A stretch of 23,567 nucleotides of DNA, from assembly GCF_000003605.2 (NCBI RefSeq), contig NW_003131855.1, positions 633,335 through 656,901 of the forward strand, given 5' to 3'. This document shows, one piece after another, positions 1-10,432 of this stretch. This DNA is from Saccoglossus kowalevskii (lineage: Eukaryota > Hemichordata > Enteropneusta > Harrimaniidae). The notes beneath the pieces are model-generated. The model searched no databases, was not told where the DNA came from, and saw nothing but the letters and a program-made list of their open reading frames with translations. Every line of letters begins with the position of its first letter. Position 1 is the first letter of the stretch. The position numbers and the translations under genes are program-made.

Positions 1-300
1 TTTCCTGTCAATCATGATGTTTTAATATTCAACTAATTTAAGTATACCTCACAGTATGTATACATTTCTGCATTATTGTTTGAACAAATTCATATTTTCA
101 CTTTTAAGAGTGTGTCTATATGTCAATTTCACATAAAAATTTGAATGAATTATGAAAATACATATTTATGAAATTATTTACTGCTAAATTTATTTATAAC
201 TGCTCACTGGGATATTATGATACTGTATAGAGATTGAAAAATATATTTATATAGTTTTTCATTTTATTTTTGATTCAAAAACCCAGAATTATAACATAAA

Positions 301-697
301 CAAGCAGCCTATCAGCTGAGATAGATCCACTGTTAGCAATGAACATTTCAATTAAAGAACTAAAGATATCATTAGAAAATGAACAAATCTGGGAGAGGTC
401 TATCTGAGGTATCTACATGTATAACATCAAAGCAATCAGACTTGCGGTTTTTAACAAGAAGTCGAAAATATAACTTTTTACCAAAAATAACAAAAATATT
501 CATCAAAATTAGAGAATTGAAGATATCATCACGAAATGAACAAATCTGAGGTCTGCCTAAGGTACATATACACCAAGTATCAAAGCAATAACAATTATAG
601 TTTTCAAGAAGTAGTCAAATAAGTAAAAAGTTGACATCGACGACAGACAGTCCTCATATGATAAGCTCAGCAAAGTTGACAGCGGAGCTAAAAACTT
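301..697 (-). mobile_element. Helentron-like non-autonomous element inserted in copy A
   Basis: This block is absent from the equivalent place in copy B (about 8200), where the flanks join directly. It is the reverse complement of the family at 20643-21252: one end begins CAAGCA and the other ends in a hairpin, AGCTCAGC (664-671) pairing with GCGGAGCT (682-689) with one mismatch. Inside, a unit starting AGATATCAT recurs at 364 and 521, a 157-bp period, the same as in the intron copy. Terminal hairpin, internal tandem units of about 160 bp and no coding capacity fit Helentron-associated elements ('pearl' in bivalves, DINE-1 in flies). The class is inferred. Confidence 0.6.
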
Positions 698-1125
698 TAA
701 AAAAATTTATATCCAATTCTAATATTTAGTTTGTACAGGAAAATCTGATCTTTACATGAATCATATGTATTACAGTGCATTTCATAAAGGTGTGAATTTA
801 TTTTCTAAACAAAATAGCAATATTGATGGGTCAAATATAACTTTTTGTAATGGAAAGCTGATATAAGTATTACAATACTGCTGAATGGGTTGATTTTTAA
901 TTCACAGTAAGATTTTGAGCCAATCACAGTTGTATATTTTAATTTGAATAAAAACTGAAAGCGAGTATTTATAAATATTTATAAATGTACAATGTATTTA
1001 TAAACTAAGGTACGGGTTACTGAAATTCACTGTACTTAAGGTTCATAATTTTACAGTTACATGAGAAGTATGGTATTAGTTTTATGACTAGGTTCACTTT
1101 AACCACATGTTATTCAGATTAGTAG

Positions 1126-2271
1126 TTACTTTTTGCCCACTTGAACAGGCATCCACGGTTCTTTTTGCTTTTGCACTTTGAGAATGTACGTTTCAAGACG
1201 TGGACAACTATTCAGGATGGTTTCCACTGTGACTTTTTCTAGTATGCAATAACAGTGAAGCAATCTCAAATTAGGCGAACTCGCAGCGAGCTTAATCAAT
1301 GCCTGATTTAATTCAACTGATGGTATGCATTTTACTACAACTTCCTCTAAAGTTGAACTGTAGTTTGCAGCAGCCTGGGAGACTTCATTATGCAATACTG
1401 TATATGTATCAAGTCGTAAAACCTTAATTGGTATGTGTGGTTGCAGGATTGCTTGGATCATGTGCAATGGGCAAGTAGGATCAACAGCTATATGCACTTT
1501 TAGATTTGGATTTCGCTTTGTCAGCGTTTCCCATGCACTATCCGGGATATCGATATCGTACTTCCATTCTCGCCACATAACAGAAAGTTTTTGCAGTGAA
1601 GCACGTCCTACCTCCGCTAACTCCAAGAGGACTTCCTCAGAGATACTGCAGTAGAAGAGACCGAGCTCTCTAAGTTTAGTACACTTCTTCACTACATTCA
1701 ATGTGCAATGGGGTTCGACGGTACATGTACGGGTATTATTAAGAATGTTTAGCACTTCTAAATCTGGGTGATTATCGGCAAGAAGGTTTAACAGATCATC
1801 CATATAGACAATAGAGATTCCACTCAAGTCAACTTCTTTGAGCAGGCTGCAGTTTGGGTCAGGAGATCCAAACAAATCGGCCAAAGCATTGATGAAATCT
1901 GAACTGCCTCTGATAAACAAAATTTTTTGACCTATGAAATTCAGCTTAATGTTCTGAAGTTTCCTCTTCTTACAACGAGCAAGTCTAGTAATAACTTCAC
2001 AGGCACAGTCACGGTTTTTTTTCTTATTTTCCTGAACTTCAATCACCACACTCTTCAGCACATTTTCGTACTTGTCCAGACATCGTAACTTGACCTTGTC
2101 TTTCGGTTCCATAAAAGTGAACTTGAAATATTGCCATAAATTAGGATGATCAAAACAAGTTTGCCAAGACTTGCACACCAATGCCACTTTCCAACGCTCC
2201 ACCAATGGAATATAGGAGAAGAACTTGGCCAGGATATGATCTGGGAGTCTGCTCCATGAAAAATTCTCCAT
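1126..2271 (-). CDS. F-box/LRR protein, FBXO39-like, copy A (381 aa, single exon)
   Basis: Likely substrate receptor of an SCF (Skp1-Cullin-F-box) ubiquitin ligase. The F-box spans about residues 5-50: the start WSRLPDHILAKFFSYI, then VERWKVALVCKSW and a final LW, the usual Skp1-binding pattern. Residues about 100-370 form irregular leucine-rich repeats, for example LKEVDLSG, LEVLNILN, LRELGLFYCSISEEVLLELAE, LRLLHCYC and LETYIL. The block around CSISEEVLLELAE, SLQKLSV, NPNLKV and the PIKVLRLD stretch resembles the middle of vertebrate FBXO39, which is why I use that family name; FBXO33-like is the alternative. The frame is open without introns. The first ATG begins the F-box directly, and the same start is kept in the paralogue at 9144-10340. 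The stop comes 13 codons earlier than in the paralogue because of a 1-nt indel. Substrate and tissue cannot be read from the sequence. Confidence 0.85.
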   Translation of the reverse strand: MENFSWSRLPDHILAKFFSYIPLVERWKVALVCKSWQTCFDHPNLWQYFKFTFMEPKDKVKLRCLDKYENVLKSVVIEVQENKKKNRDCACEVITRLARCKKRKLQNIKLNFIGQKILFIRGSSDFINALADLFGSPDPNCSLLKEVDLSGISIVYMDDLLNLLADNHPDLEVLNILNNTRTCTVEPHCTLNVVKKCTKLRELGLFYCSISEEVLLELAEVGRASLQKLSVMWREWKYDIDIPDSAWETLTKRNPNLKVHIAVDPTCPLHMIQAILQPHIPIKVLRLDTYTVLHNEVSQAAANYSSTLEEVVVKCIPSVELNQALIKLAASSPNLRLLHCYCILEKVTVETILNSCPRLETYILKVQKQKEPWMPVQVGKK

Positions 2272-2363
2272 TCTAATACAGCAGCTTGGGAACTATGTGT
2301 AATCCGGAGCTGTCAGTGGCAATACGTCCTGTGAATAATATGAATTTCAGTTCGTAATGTTTA

Positions 2364-2373
2364 CCTTATAAGG
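2364..2373 (-). promoter_or_regulatory. Palindromic CCTTATAAGG upstream of F-box copy A
   Basis: This perfect 10-bp palindrome lies about 93 bp upstream of the start codon of the minus-strand gene. It is identical at the same distance upstream of copy B. It matches the CArG-box pattern CC(A/T)6GG bound by SRF/MADS factors, and its centre TATAAG could equally act as a TATA box. The surrounding 125 bp differ at only a handful of positions between the two copies. Function is inferred from position and conservation only. Confidence 0.4.
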
Positions 2374-2685
2374 GCATAGTTTTCACAATTTGTTTGCATG
2401 GATACAGGTACAAGTACCCCTTTTGGTGATCCTATCGACATGACAGGTAAACAAACCGAAACAAACAGTGTGACTCATGTAAGCGAAGTAAGACGGAAAA
2501 AATCGGCAAAATCATACATACCGACTGCGCAAAAATTCCTTTCCTATGATGTCACGACAGGTGATTGCAACATGAACTTTGACCTGTGTTCCCTAGCTAT
2601 GTGTTATATATTAACAACATGATGCACTAACAAAGGATTTGAAATCACCATGAATGATGAGAACTTTTGATAAAAAAAAGCAGTA

Positions 2686-3117
2686 TTTTGCAGAAAATCT
2701 AACATTTTACAATTTGACAGACATACCTTCTACATTTTGTATGTAGCATTACGTGCTATGCCTATAGTCAGGAGATTTTCCAAAGTTATCCTAACAACTA
2801 TTACTGGGCAATGTTTATGACCTCGGTACAACATTACAACTTGAAGTGGGAAGTGATGAATTGCAGCTTATAAGATTTCAATCCATGACAACCAAATGTG
2901 TTCCAACAACACTGCTCGTTCATTCAAATCTATACCTAAATTACAGTAACTTTCACAAAACACGCTCGTAAAAACTATGTGGGGCTACACAGTGTCAACA
3001 CCAAACAGTCCCCTTTGGTGTTCCAATGGCTTCTAGCTTAAACAAAGGATTAACAACTTTGAACTCTAGGTGGTGCTCACACAAAAAAACTTCAAAAACT
3101 GTAAACTCTAAATTGGC
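2686..3117. other. Spacer without recognisable features
   Basis: AT-rich sequence just beyond the duplicated segment. I see no gene, RNA or repeat structure in it. Confidence 0.5.
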
Positions 3118-3290
3118 TACTTTGCATGTAATATGACTAATGTTCACGCAACTTTCGCGACTTTGCACATAGTTTTAAGGACTTTGCAAGTAACTTTCTT
3201 GACTTTGCATGCAGAATTGCACGTTACTAATTAATAATTCTGCAATACTGAAAGTTTCCTAAAAGTACAATATCAGTGAAATATATCATA
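3118..3290. repeat. Repeat with 21-bp periodicity (GACTTTGCA family), locus 1
   Basis: The motif GACTTTGC recurs at 3159, 3180 and 3201, exactly 21 bp apart, with a weaker unit near 3118. It is followed by GCACGTTACTAATTAATAAT and then TACAATATCAGTGAAATATA. The same order (periodic part, ACTAATTAA part, ATATATCATAATG end) is seen at 14180-14395, so this is a dispersed family. A ten-base C run follows at 3380-3389. Confidence 0.6.
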
Positions 3291-3676
3291 ATGTTTCTGC
3301 ATTTAAAGTGGCAATAGCTGTGATTTTGAGCATTTTTGTTGATATATAAAATTTCCTGTACAAAGAAAGATCAACAAATCCCCCCCCCCAAAAAAAGAAG
3401 TGACATATTCCAAGTCTGTGCACATTGAATCCAGATCAAAACTCATGCATGCTCAGCACTGAGAGAGCCAATTTGATTGCGGAAAAATAAAATTAATATG
3501 TACCCCGGTAATAACACAAATCTCATGCACGTGTGACGCGTGGACCTCCTCCCTTTAATTATGGGTGAAAGTAATCCACTTCACTGCATTGATGTTGGTC
3601 TAGCCTGTAGTTGTCTGTTAATGTTTTTTAAAGCGGAGGGGCGTCACCTGTGGAATGGGAATTGAGTCCCAAGCAA

Positions 3677-4840
3677 TGACTAATACCAGGTTTATTCTGG
3701 GCAGATGACATAGTCCTCAAAGCAAATAACACAGTTGAACTGCGAAAGATTATAGATATTGCATCAAAATTTGCAGAGCAATGGATAATAAGCTAATTAG
3801 GAAGAAACAATAAAACATATAAATACCGGTACACGTTATCTCAGAATCACTGAAAGATCATTCACATTTTATGAAAAGTTATTAAAAAGCATACAGTAAA
3901 ATCGATCATAAATGAACATAACAGTTACAATACCCGGTAGGTTTGAATATGGTGACGTTCTGTGGCAAAATATAATAAGAAAGTTTAGTGAATAAAAACA
4001 AACAAGCATCTAGTATTAATTTGGCAAATTTCTCTGTAAAGTTAATAGGAATGTAGCATGCCAAGCAGAATTGGGAGATTTAGGATGGCAAGACATGTAC
4101 TATATTTACGATAAATTGCAAATACAGTATTTGGACAGAATAAAAAAAAGATGAATAATATCAGGTGGACCAAAATAGTTTACTCTAAACTACATGAATC
4201 ATCAGAACAAGGCTTGGAACTGGCCAAAGTATATCAACAATTTTCTAATTTTAAAATGATATGAATCACGTTCATGGCCTAAAAAGACTACAGAATGTTA
4301 GCTGGATTAAAAGTTTCTATAAAGTTAGCGAAGAAAAGGAAATAAAGCATTTTGGTGAAACTATCCAAGATATGAAATCCCTATTAAAAGCACTATGGCT
4401 GGATTAAACAGAATAAAAAAGAAAATTATATAATTTCCCTCCTCTTTAAGGTGAGGTGAAACGCAATAGACTTGGAAGGGAATAAAACCAGGTGGAAAAT
4501 TATGGATGGAAAGGGCTATGTTTATCACTTTTTATTTCATTGCAAATCAACTAACCACTTGAGAAGTAAATTTTATTCAGCAATACAATAGTGGAAAATG
4601 GCAACTAACTAGTGTAGATAGATTTTTTTGGTGGAATTAATTTCAAATTTAATTTTCTAATCAATGATGCTTTAATGGGCAATCAATAAGGATTTGGGAA
4701 ATAATACATCAAAAGAAATCTGTAACTTTTTCACTCGAATGCTTATAGTTTGTTTTTTCTTTTTCTTGTTGTTGACTTGTATGTTACTTTTTACGCCATT
4801 TCAAAGACTAATAAAATATTATTATTAATGCATACTAAAA
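3677..4840 (+). pseudogene. Decayed LINE (non-LTR retrotransposon) remnant, RT end to 3' tail
   Basis: Translated pieces in shifting frames follow the order of a LINE polyprotein C-terminus. First comes the reverse-transcriptase catalytic box FWADDIVLKA (3695-3724), with following residues that run on to SKFAEQW. Next is AELGDLGWQDMYYIYDKL (4065-4118), typical of the region after the thumb. Then VYSKLHESSEQGLELAKVY (from about 4180), and finally YHFLFHCKSTNHLRSKFYS (about 4520-4580), a zinc-knuckle-like end. Stops and frameshifts break it throughout. The 3' end shows AATAAAATATTATTATTA near 4811-4830, an ATT-type LINE tail. It is a dead, 5'-truncated copy; the clade is not determined. Confidence 0.7.
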
Positions 4841-5340
4841 ACACAAAGGTTTTTTGGTAGATGCTTAGCATAACAATGTGATTAAACTTTGTAGTTTTTT
4901 CTTTTGAGGCTTAAAACACAAGATGGTTACTTTAAGTCATGATGTACTGCAGAAATGTCTCCCAGTATCTCACAGAAAATGATCGTGTGATATTGTTGAA
5001 TCTCACTATATTCACCAGACGACGAAATGCCCAATTTAACGCCCTTTGGGGCTTAAGCACCAGATGTACACCATATGTTGGGCACTGCCAACAATTCAAA
5101 CATTACAGAAAGACGACAAACTATTAGTTGAATGTACTGCGGAAATTTCTCACAGTATAATAATAATAATAATTCATTGATTAGTTTATATTTCATTTGT
5201 TCATTAGGTCATTTATATGATTCAATGTGCAACAGCAAACACTTTTTTTAATCAAACAAAAACAACCACAATTCTCTCCAAAAATGTCACAATATATTAA
5301 GAGAAATCATTCTGCTCTACCTCAATTAGACAATTCAAAC
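4841..5340. other. AT-rich spacer with a short TAA microsatellite
   Basis: No gene is recognisable. A TAA/ATA run at about 5157-5171 is the only structure. Two imperfect copies of TGTACTGCRGAAAT with a following TCTC, near 4943 and 5132, suggest a small local duplication. Confidence 0.4.
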
Positions 5341-5359
5341 AAATTTGATATCAAAACTC

Positions 5360-5530
5360 AGTTGCCAGTCACTTCATTCGATCAATATAATCAGATATTT
5401 TGGATACCTCTCCAAATTCAGCTCCAGTCACTTGACTCCATCAATCCAATCAGATACTTTGGATACTTCTTCAAATTTAGCTGCCAGTCACTTCATTCCA
5501 TCAATCCAATCAGATAATTCTTTGGATTTA
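5360..5530. repeat. Minisatellite, about 60-bp unit, 2.7 copies
   Basis: The motif CCAGTCACTT begins at 5365, 5424 and 5484 (periods 59 and 60). Each is followed by an ATCAAT..AATCAGAT stretch and TTTGGAT. Open frames through it encode only the repeated units and are not credible genes. Confidence 0.65.
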
Positions 5531-5534
5531 TTGG

Positions 5535-7135
5535 ATCTCACAGAATTTAATCCTAAAAAGTCTGGAACACACTAACTGTTGTCTATTAGAGACAAAATAA
5601 CATGCCCAATCTTTCCCACATGTGGAGCTTCTATACCATTCATTTCAATACTATTTTTTCCCATACATTTTTCCTACCTGTGTTTATCTTCGCAGGTTGA
5701 TGACTGAATAACGTATAAAGTACTTTATACATTTTCTTTTCCTTGCATTTCTCATCGAGTGTGTATCATTTATCCATCTCATTGCATATATATATGATTC
5801 AATGTAATAATATTCAAGTAATAAACAATTTATTTACATGCTTACCTTATCTACTTTTAATCACTACGGCAACATTCTTACTACAATTAACCTTCCATGT
5901 ATGTAAGTATCCCATGTTTGTCATTTAAAAACATAGTTGAACTCTGGTGACCTTGCCCTTTGTTATATAATATAATTCCCTTTATCATAGTTTGTTTCAA
6001 TATAAATATGCATTGTCATAATTAATTTTGAATACAAACAAGTTTTGGGGTTGAACCAACAGTGGGAAATCAGTCTACCGAATGTCCTTAAAAGATGTAA
6101 ATATCTTACAAAAACATTGGTGCCTTATTTGTTTAATTATTTTAAGGGACATAATTTCCAGCTTTCTTCAAAGTAATTCAGATATTTTAGTATAAAAACA
6201 AATGTCTCATTGAAAAAAAAAGTGCTGCATTTAGATTCATAAAACATGCAAGATAACAGAAAATTTTAGCTGGCTTTTGTATTTTGTACAGGTGTCTGTC
6301 AAAAATTAATGATTCACTGAGACAAATATGAACTGCCTCATTGTGTGACTACTGTATTATATGAAAAGTAAAAAAACACACCCTTTATGAATAGCTATCA
6401 TGTTGCAAGCTCTGCTTTGTAGGCAAATCAACTTAAATAGTTAAATAAATAGTCCAGTGGAGGGAGAAGTCAACAGTACTGTTGCCTCCTGAGAATCTAC
6501 ATCTTCAAACACTGCAATCTTTGAAGTGCGTTTTTAAACTAGTATTATAAAAACTCAGAATACATATATATATACAGAATACATATATTTTAGAATAATT
6601 TTCTTTTTAAAATGTGGATGAAATGTTTTGCTTTTAATGTATTTTTTATGTATTGTTTTTGATTTGATAACTTTGAACTAAACAGATTTTCTATTAGCTT
6701 CAGATCTTGATCAAAGTTAGGCACCCAGTTCATAGGAGTGCTTATATTGATTTTCTGACATCTTGTTTTCTGTAAAGATTTTATTGGTAGGTTTGCAAAT
6801 GTGTATCAGACTGTGCAATCTCTCCATGAGTTGTTTTGAAACCCAGTATGGGATTCTGAGATACATTACCAGGAATTCTGTTCACTACAAGACTTATTTA
6901 TATCTATTACCGGTAATTGTCACTAGAGGGCGCAGCTATCACAGCTGTGAACGTTCCAATCAAAACTGGAACGCCTTGCCATATTTATTAATAAAAAAAT
7001 TCACATTTTCTCATCTAATATACATCTTTCATTGTTTACAGATTCAAGAAAATATTGGAGCATTCACAGAAGTGTTACTGATGAATTATTTTATATTGCA
7101 ATTTCTTTAAATTTGTTGTATTGTAATTCATTATT
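5535..7135. other. Spacer between F-box copies, no gene seen
   Basis: AT-rich intergenic sequence with short AT dinucleotide runs (for example near 6560). Apart from the CTCF-like motif at 6919-6933, nothing is recognisable. An open frame at 6763-7110 has no family features. Confidence 0.45.
6919..6933 (+). promoter_or_regulatory. CTCF-like motif
   Basis: The run GTCACTAGAGGGCGC matches the bilaterian CTCF core pattern CCASYAGRGGGCRC at all but its first base. It lies between the two F-box copies, where an insulator would be plausible. This is a motif match only; chance occurrence or a repeat-borne match is possible. Confidence 0.3.
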
Positions 7136-7153
7136 AATATATATATATATATC
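7135..7153. repeat. AT microsatellite
   Basis: Short run of alternating T and A, nine to ten dinucleotides. Confidence 0.7.
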
Positions 7154-7895
7154 GTATGCTTCTTTATTTCAATGCTGAGAATGAGGAATACATTTGTTTC
7201 ATACTGTAATATCTTACCTATATTGGAAAATTGTCCTGGGGATTATTAATTTCAATAAACATTATTCAACTCTCTTTCTGCAACACTTCATTACTTATAT
7301 TATGTCACTGAGCAGTATAACACAAGTGTGTAATGCAAAGCCCTTTCTATAAATGGTCAAATGTTTCTTGATCAAAGTGGGAAAATAGTTGGCAATATCA
7401 GAGCATGGGTCTCATTTAGGAACTTCTGCCAGAACAACTACACAAATCATAAGAACAAATAAACAGGTTTATTGATGGTATTCTTATATTAACACCAGTT
7501 GTTCATGACATGTAGAACATAAATTCTCAGTCACAGCAAAAACTACTTACTGCTAAAGCCACTCATCACAGCAGCTACTCATCCTAGTGCGACTAGTAAG
7601 AATGTACAAAAACTTGGTAAATTATACGTTTTGTGAAATCATCTATAAAAAATACAATAATTGTTGAGTTTTAGCGTGTAAGATGATACTAGATGATACT
7701 ATCAACTTGTTTTAAAGAGATAATAAAAATATATAACTTTAACTGTTTAATTTTGTTTGATAATGCAAAAATATGGTATGATTTATCATCAAATAAAAAA
7801 AAAGATGTTTTGTTTATTTGTTTCTCAGCTGAATTTGAAGACTTCTTATATAAAACCAAGGGTTATGGATGACACAAGTTTCAAACCAAAAAATA
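7154..7895. other. Spacer, no features
   Basis: AT-rich sequence leading into copy B of the duplication. No gene or element is recognised. Confidence 0.45.
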
Positions 7896-8305
7896 AACTA
7901 ATTTAAGTTTTCCTGATTCATACTGGACCTCACAGCATGTATACATCTCTGCTTTATTGTTTGAACAAATTCATATTTTCACTGCTAAGAGCATGTCTAT
8001 TTGAGCCATTAATTTCACATGGAAAAATTTGAATGAATTATGAAAACACTTATTTACAAAAATAGTTATCGGTACTGTCAAATTGATTTATAACTGCTGA
8101 CTGGAATATTATTATACTGTAGCAATTGACAAATATATTTTTTAAGTAGTTTTTCACTTTATTCATGATTCAAAATCACAGAATTATAATATGAAAAATT
8201 AAGAAAGATTTTATATCCATTTATGTTTAGTTTGTAATTGAAAATCCGATCTTTACATGAATCATATGTATTACATTGCATTTCATTAAGGTGTGAATTT
8301 ATTTT

Positions 8306-8850
8306 ATATAAATATAAATTTAAATTATGTTTGAAAACAACTAGACCAATCACAAAGTGTTTGGAATGCCTGGCCATAAATTTACCAATAACTGAAAGAA
8401 ACTCAGAGATTCATGGGTAATGGCCATTATCAATGAAAGCATCATCTTTAGATTTTAATAATGAAAGATCTTTCAGAATTATTATATAAATATTTTATAA
8501 ATGTCCATAAAACAAAACTCATACCTTCATGAAATTTAAAATGTTGTGATATTATTGTGAAAAATGGCCTGGAGAATCGCTACGTAAATACGTCGACGGC
8601 ACCGAATTGTGTGTCATCACTGATTGGCTGTCTTAATGAATTCAGTACATTACCATGGGAAATCACATTCACATACTGACCCATTAGCAAGGCCGTGATT
8701 TACCATTTTATTATTCATGATTTTTCAAAGTCTCGTGATAATAGACAGCATCTAATCTAGTCACATCCACATGATTTAAGGCATACATGCAGTATTGGCG
8801 TGGACAGCGTTATTGTGAATAAATAATTAACCCAACTAACAGTAGTGCAA
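8306..8850. other. Block of about 545 bp present in copy B only
   Basis: In copy A the sequence passes directly from GTGTGAATTTATTTT to AAATAGCAATATTGATGG; copy B holds about 545 bp between the same two landmarks. It has no convincing reading frame. Part of it (8340-8500, with CCAATCACA, ACTGAAAG and TATAAAT runs) loosely resembles the flank at 8975-9050, so it may include a local duplication. Insertion in B or deletion in A cannot be told apart. Confidence 0.5.
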
Positions 8851-9143
8851 AATAACCAAAATAGCAATATTAATAGTTCAAATACAACAGTTTGTAAATT
8901 GGTATAAATATAGCTATTTTGTTTTAGTTATATTACAATACTGCTGGATGAGTTGATTTTTAATTCACAGTAAGATTTTGAGCCAATCACAGTTGCATAT
9001 TTGAATAAAAACTGAAAGCCAGTATTTACAAATATTTATAAATGTATTTATAAACTAAGGTACAGGTTTCTGAGACTCACTGTACTTAAGGTTCATAATT
9101 TTACAGTTACATGAGAAGCATGGTATTAGTTTTATGACTTGGT

Positions 9144-10340
9144 TCACTTTAACCACATGTTATTCAGATTAGTAGTTACTTGTCGCCCAACCAGAATAGG
9201 CATCCACGGGTGGTTTTCCACATGCGTTTTCAGTGTGTACGTTTCAAGACGTGGACAACCATTAAGGATGCTGTCCACTGTGTCTTTATCTAGTACACAA
9301 TAACAGTGAAGCGATCGCAAATTAGGCGAACTCACAGCGAGATTAATCAACGCCCTATTTAAGTCAGCTGATGGTTTACCTTGAACCACAACTTCCTCTA
9401 AAGTTGAACTGTAGTACGCAGCTGCCTGGAAAACTTCATTATGCAAAACTGTAAATGTATCAAGTCGTAAAACTTTAATCGGTATGTGTGGTTGCAGGAT
9501 TGCTTGGATCTTGTGCAATGGGCATGTATGATCAAAAGCTATATACACTTTTAGATTTGGATTTTGCTTTGTCAGCGTTTCCCAAGCACTGTCTGGAATA
9601 TCTACCCCATATTTCTCTTCTCGCCTGCACATAACAGAAAGTTTTTGCAATGAAGCACGTCCTTCCTCCGCTAGCTCTAAGAGGACTTCCTCAGAAATGC
9701 TGCAGTAGAAGAGACCAAGCTCTCTAAGTTTAGTACACTTCTTCACCACACTCAATATGCAATAGGGTTTGACAGTACATGTATTACAGTTCAGCGACGT
9801 ATTAAGAATGTTTAGCACTTCTAAATTTGGGTGATTATCGGCCAGAAGGTTGAAAAGAATATCACTATAGACAACAGACATTCCACTCAAGTCAACTTCT
9901 TTGAGTGTAAATACCATGCTGCAACTTGGGTCAGGAGGTCCAAACAACTCGGCCAAGGCATTGATGAACTCGCCGCCTCTGAAAAACATAGGATTTTGAC
10001 CTACAAAGTTCAGCGTAATGTTCTGAAGTTTCCTCTCCTTACAGCGAGCAAGTCTCGTAATAACTTCGCAGGCACAGTCACGGTTTTCTTTCTCTTTTTG
10101 CTGAAGTTCAATCACCACACTCTTCAGCACATTTTTGTATTTGTCAAGACATCTTAACTTGACCTTGTCTTTCGGTTCCATAAACCTGAACTTGAAATAT
10201 CGCCATAACCTAGGATGATCAAAACAAGTTTGCCAAGACTTGCACACCAATGCCACTTTCCAACGCTCCACCAATGGAATATAGGAGAAGAATTGGATCA
10301 GGATATGATCTGGGAGTCTGCTCCATGAAAAATTCTCCAT
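9144..10340 (-). CDS. F-box/LRR protein, FBXO39-like, copy B (398 aa, single exon)
   Basis: Tandem paralogue of the gene at 1126-2271, same strand, about 80% identical at protein level by hand alignment. Presumed SCF ubiquitin-ligase adaptor. The F-box (residues 5-50) is nearly unchanged: only two differences in the first 43 residues. The leucine-rich repeat part differs much more and carries small in-frame indels: three residues more in the loop before LKEVDLSG (MVFT region), three more in the NTSLNCNTCTV stretch, one more around CRREEKYG, one fewer in the RGGEF stretch. It ends in an extra tail, VTTNLNNMWLK, that copy A lost or never had. No stop or frameshift is seen, so both copies look functional. 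The family assignment rests on the same motifs as copy A. Confidence 0.85.
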   Translation of the reverse strand: MENFSWSRLPDHILIQFFSYIPLVERWKVALVCKSWQTCFDHPRLWRYFKFRFMEPKDKVKLRCLDKYKNVLKSVVIELQQKEKENRDCACEVITRLARCKERKLQNITLNFVGQNPMFFRGGEFINALAELFGPPDPSCSMVFTLKEVDLSGMSVVYSDILFNLLADNHPNLEVLNILNTSLNCNTCTVKPYCILSVVKKCTKLRELGLFYCSISEEVLLELAEEGRASLQKLSVMCRREEKYGVDIPDSAWETLTKQNPNLKVYIAFDHTCPLHKIQAILQPHIPIKVLRLDTFTVLHNEVFQAAAYYSSTLEEVVVQGKPSADLNRALINLAVSSPNLRSLHCYCVLDKDTVDSILNGCPRLETYTLKTHVENHPWMPILVGRQVTTNLNNMWLK

Positions 10341-10432
10341 CCTAATACAGAAGCTTGGGAACTATGTGTAATCCGGAGCTGTCAGTGGCAATACGTCCTG
10401 TGAATAATATGAATTTCAGTTTGCAATGTTTA

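Larger units (their letters stand above)
1..2685. repeat. Segmental duplication, copy A
   Basis: This segment matches about 7896-11043 in the same orientation: 3' flank, coding region, 5' flank and upstream sequence. Recognisable homology begins near 32 (matching 7896) and ends near 2685 (matching 11043), after the shared run GAACTTTTGATAAAAA. It may extend past the window start. Copy A carries an extra block at about 301-697 and lacks two blocks present in copy B. Confidence 0.85.

Noticed and set aside
1433-1654. Plus-strand frame inside F-box copy A (and a similar one at 9831-10157 in copy B)
   Set aside because: Antisense shadows of the conserved F-box coding regions, with no features of their own.
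2398-2622. Plus-strand frame of 74 codons starting MDTGTSTPFGDP
   Set aside because: It lies in duplicated upstream sequence, but the equivalent in copy B is disrupted and begins differently, so it is not conserved as coding.
3118-3230. CRISPR-like array (regular 21-bp repeats)
   Set aside because: Units are contiguous with no unique spacers, the setting is animal nuclear DNA, and there are no cas genes. It is a minisatellite-type structure.
5227-5575. Two overlapping plus-strand frames of 96 and 76 codons
   Set aside because: They cover the 60-bp minisatellite and encode only its repeated units in two frames.
6763-7110. Plus-strand frame of 115 codons with hydrophobic stretches
   Set aside because: AT-rich translation without a recognisable domain or support from a second copy; hydrophobicity is expected from T-rich sequence.
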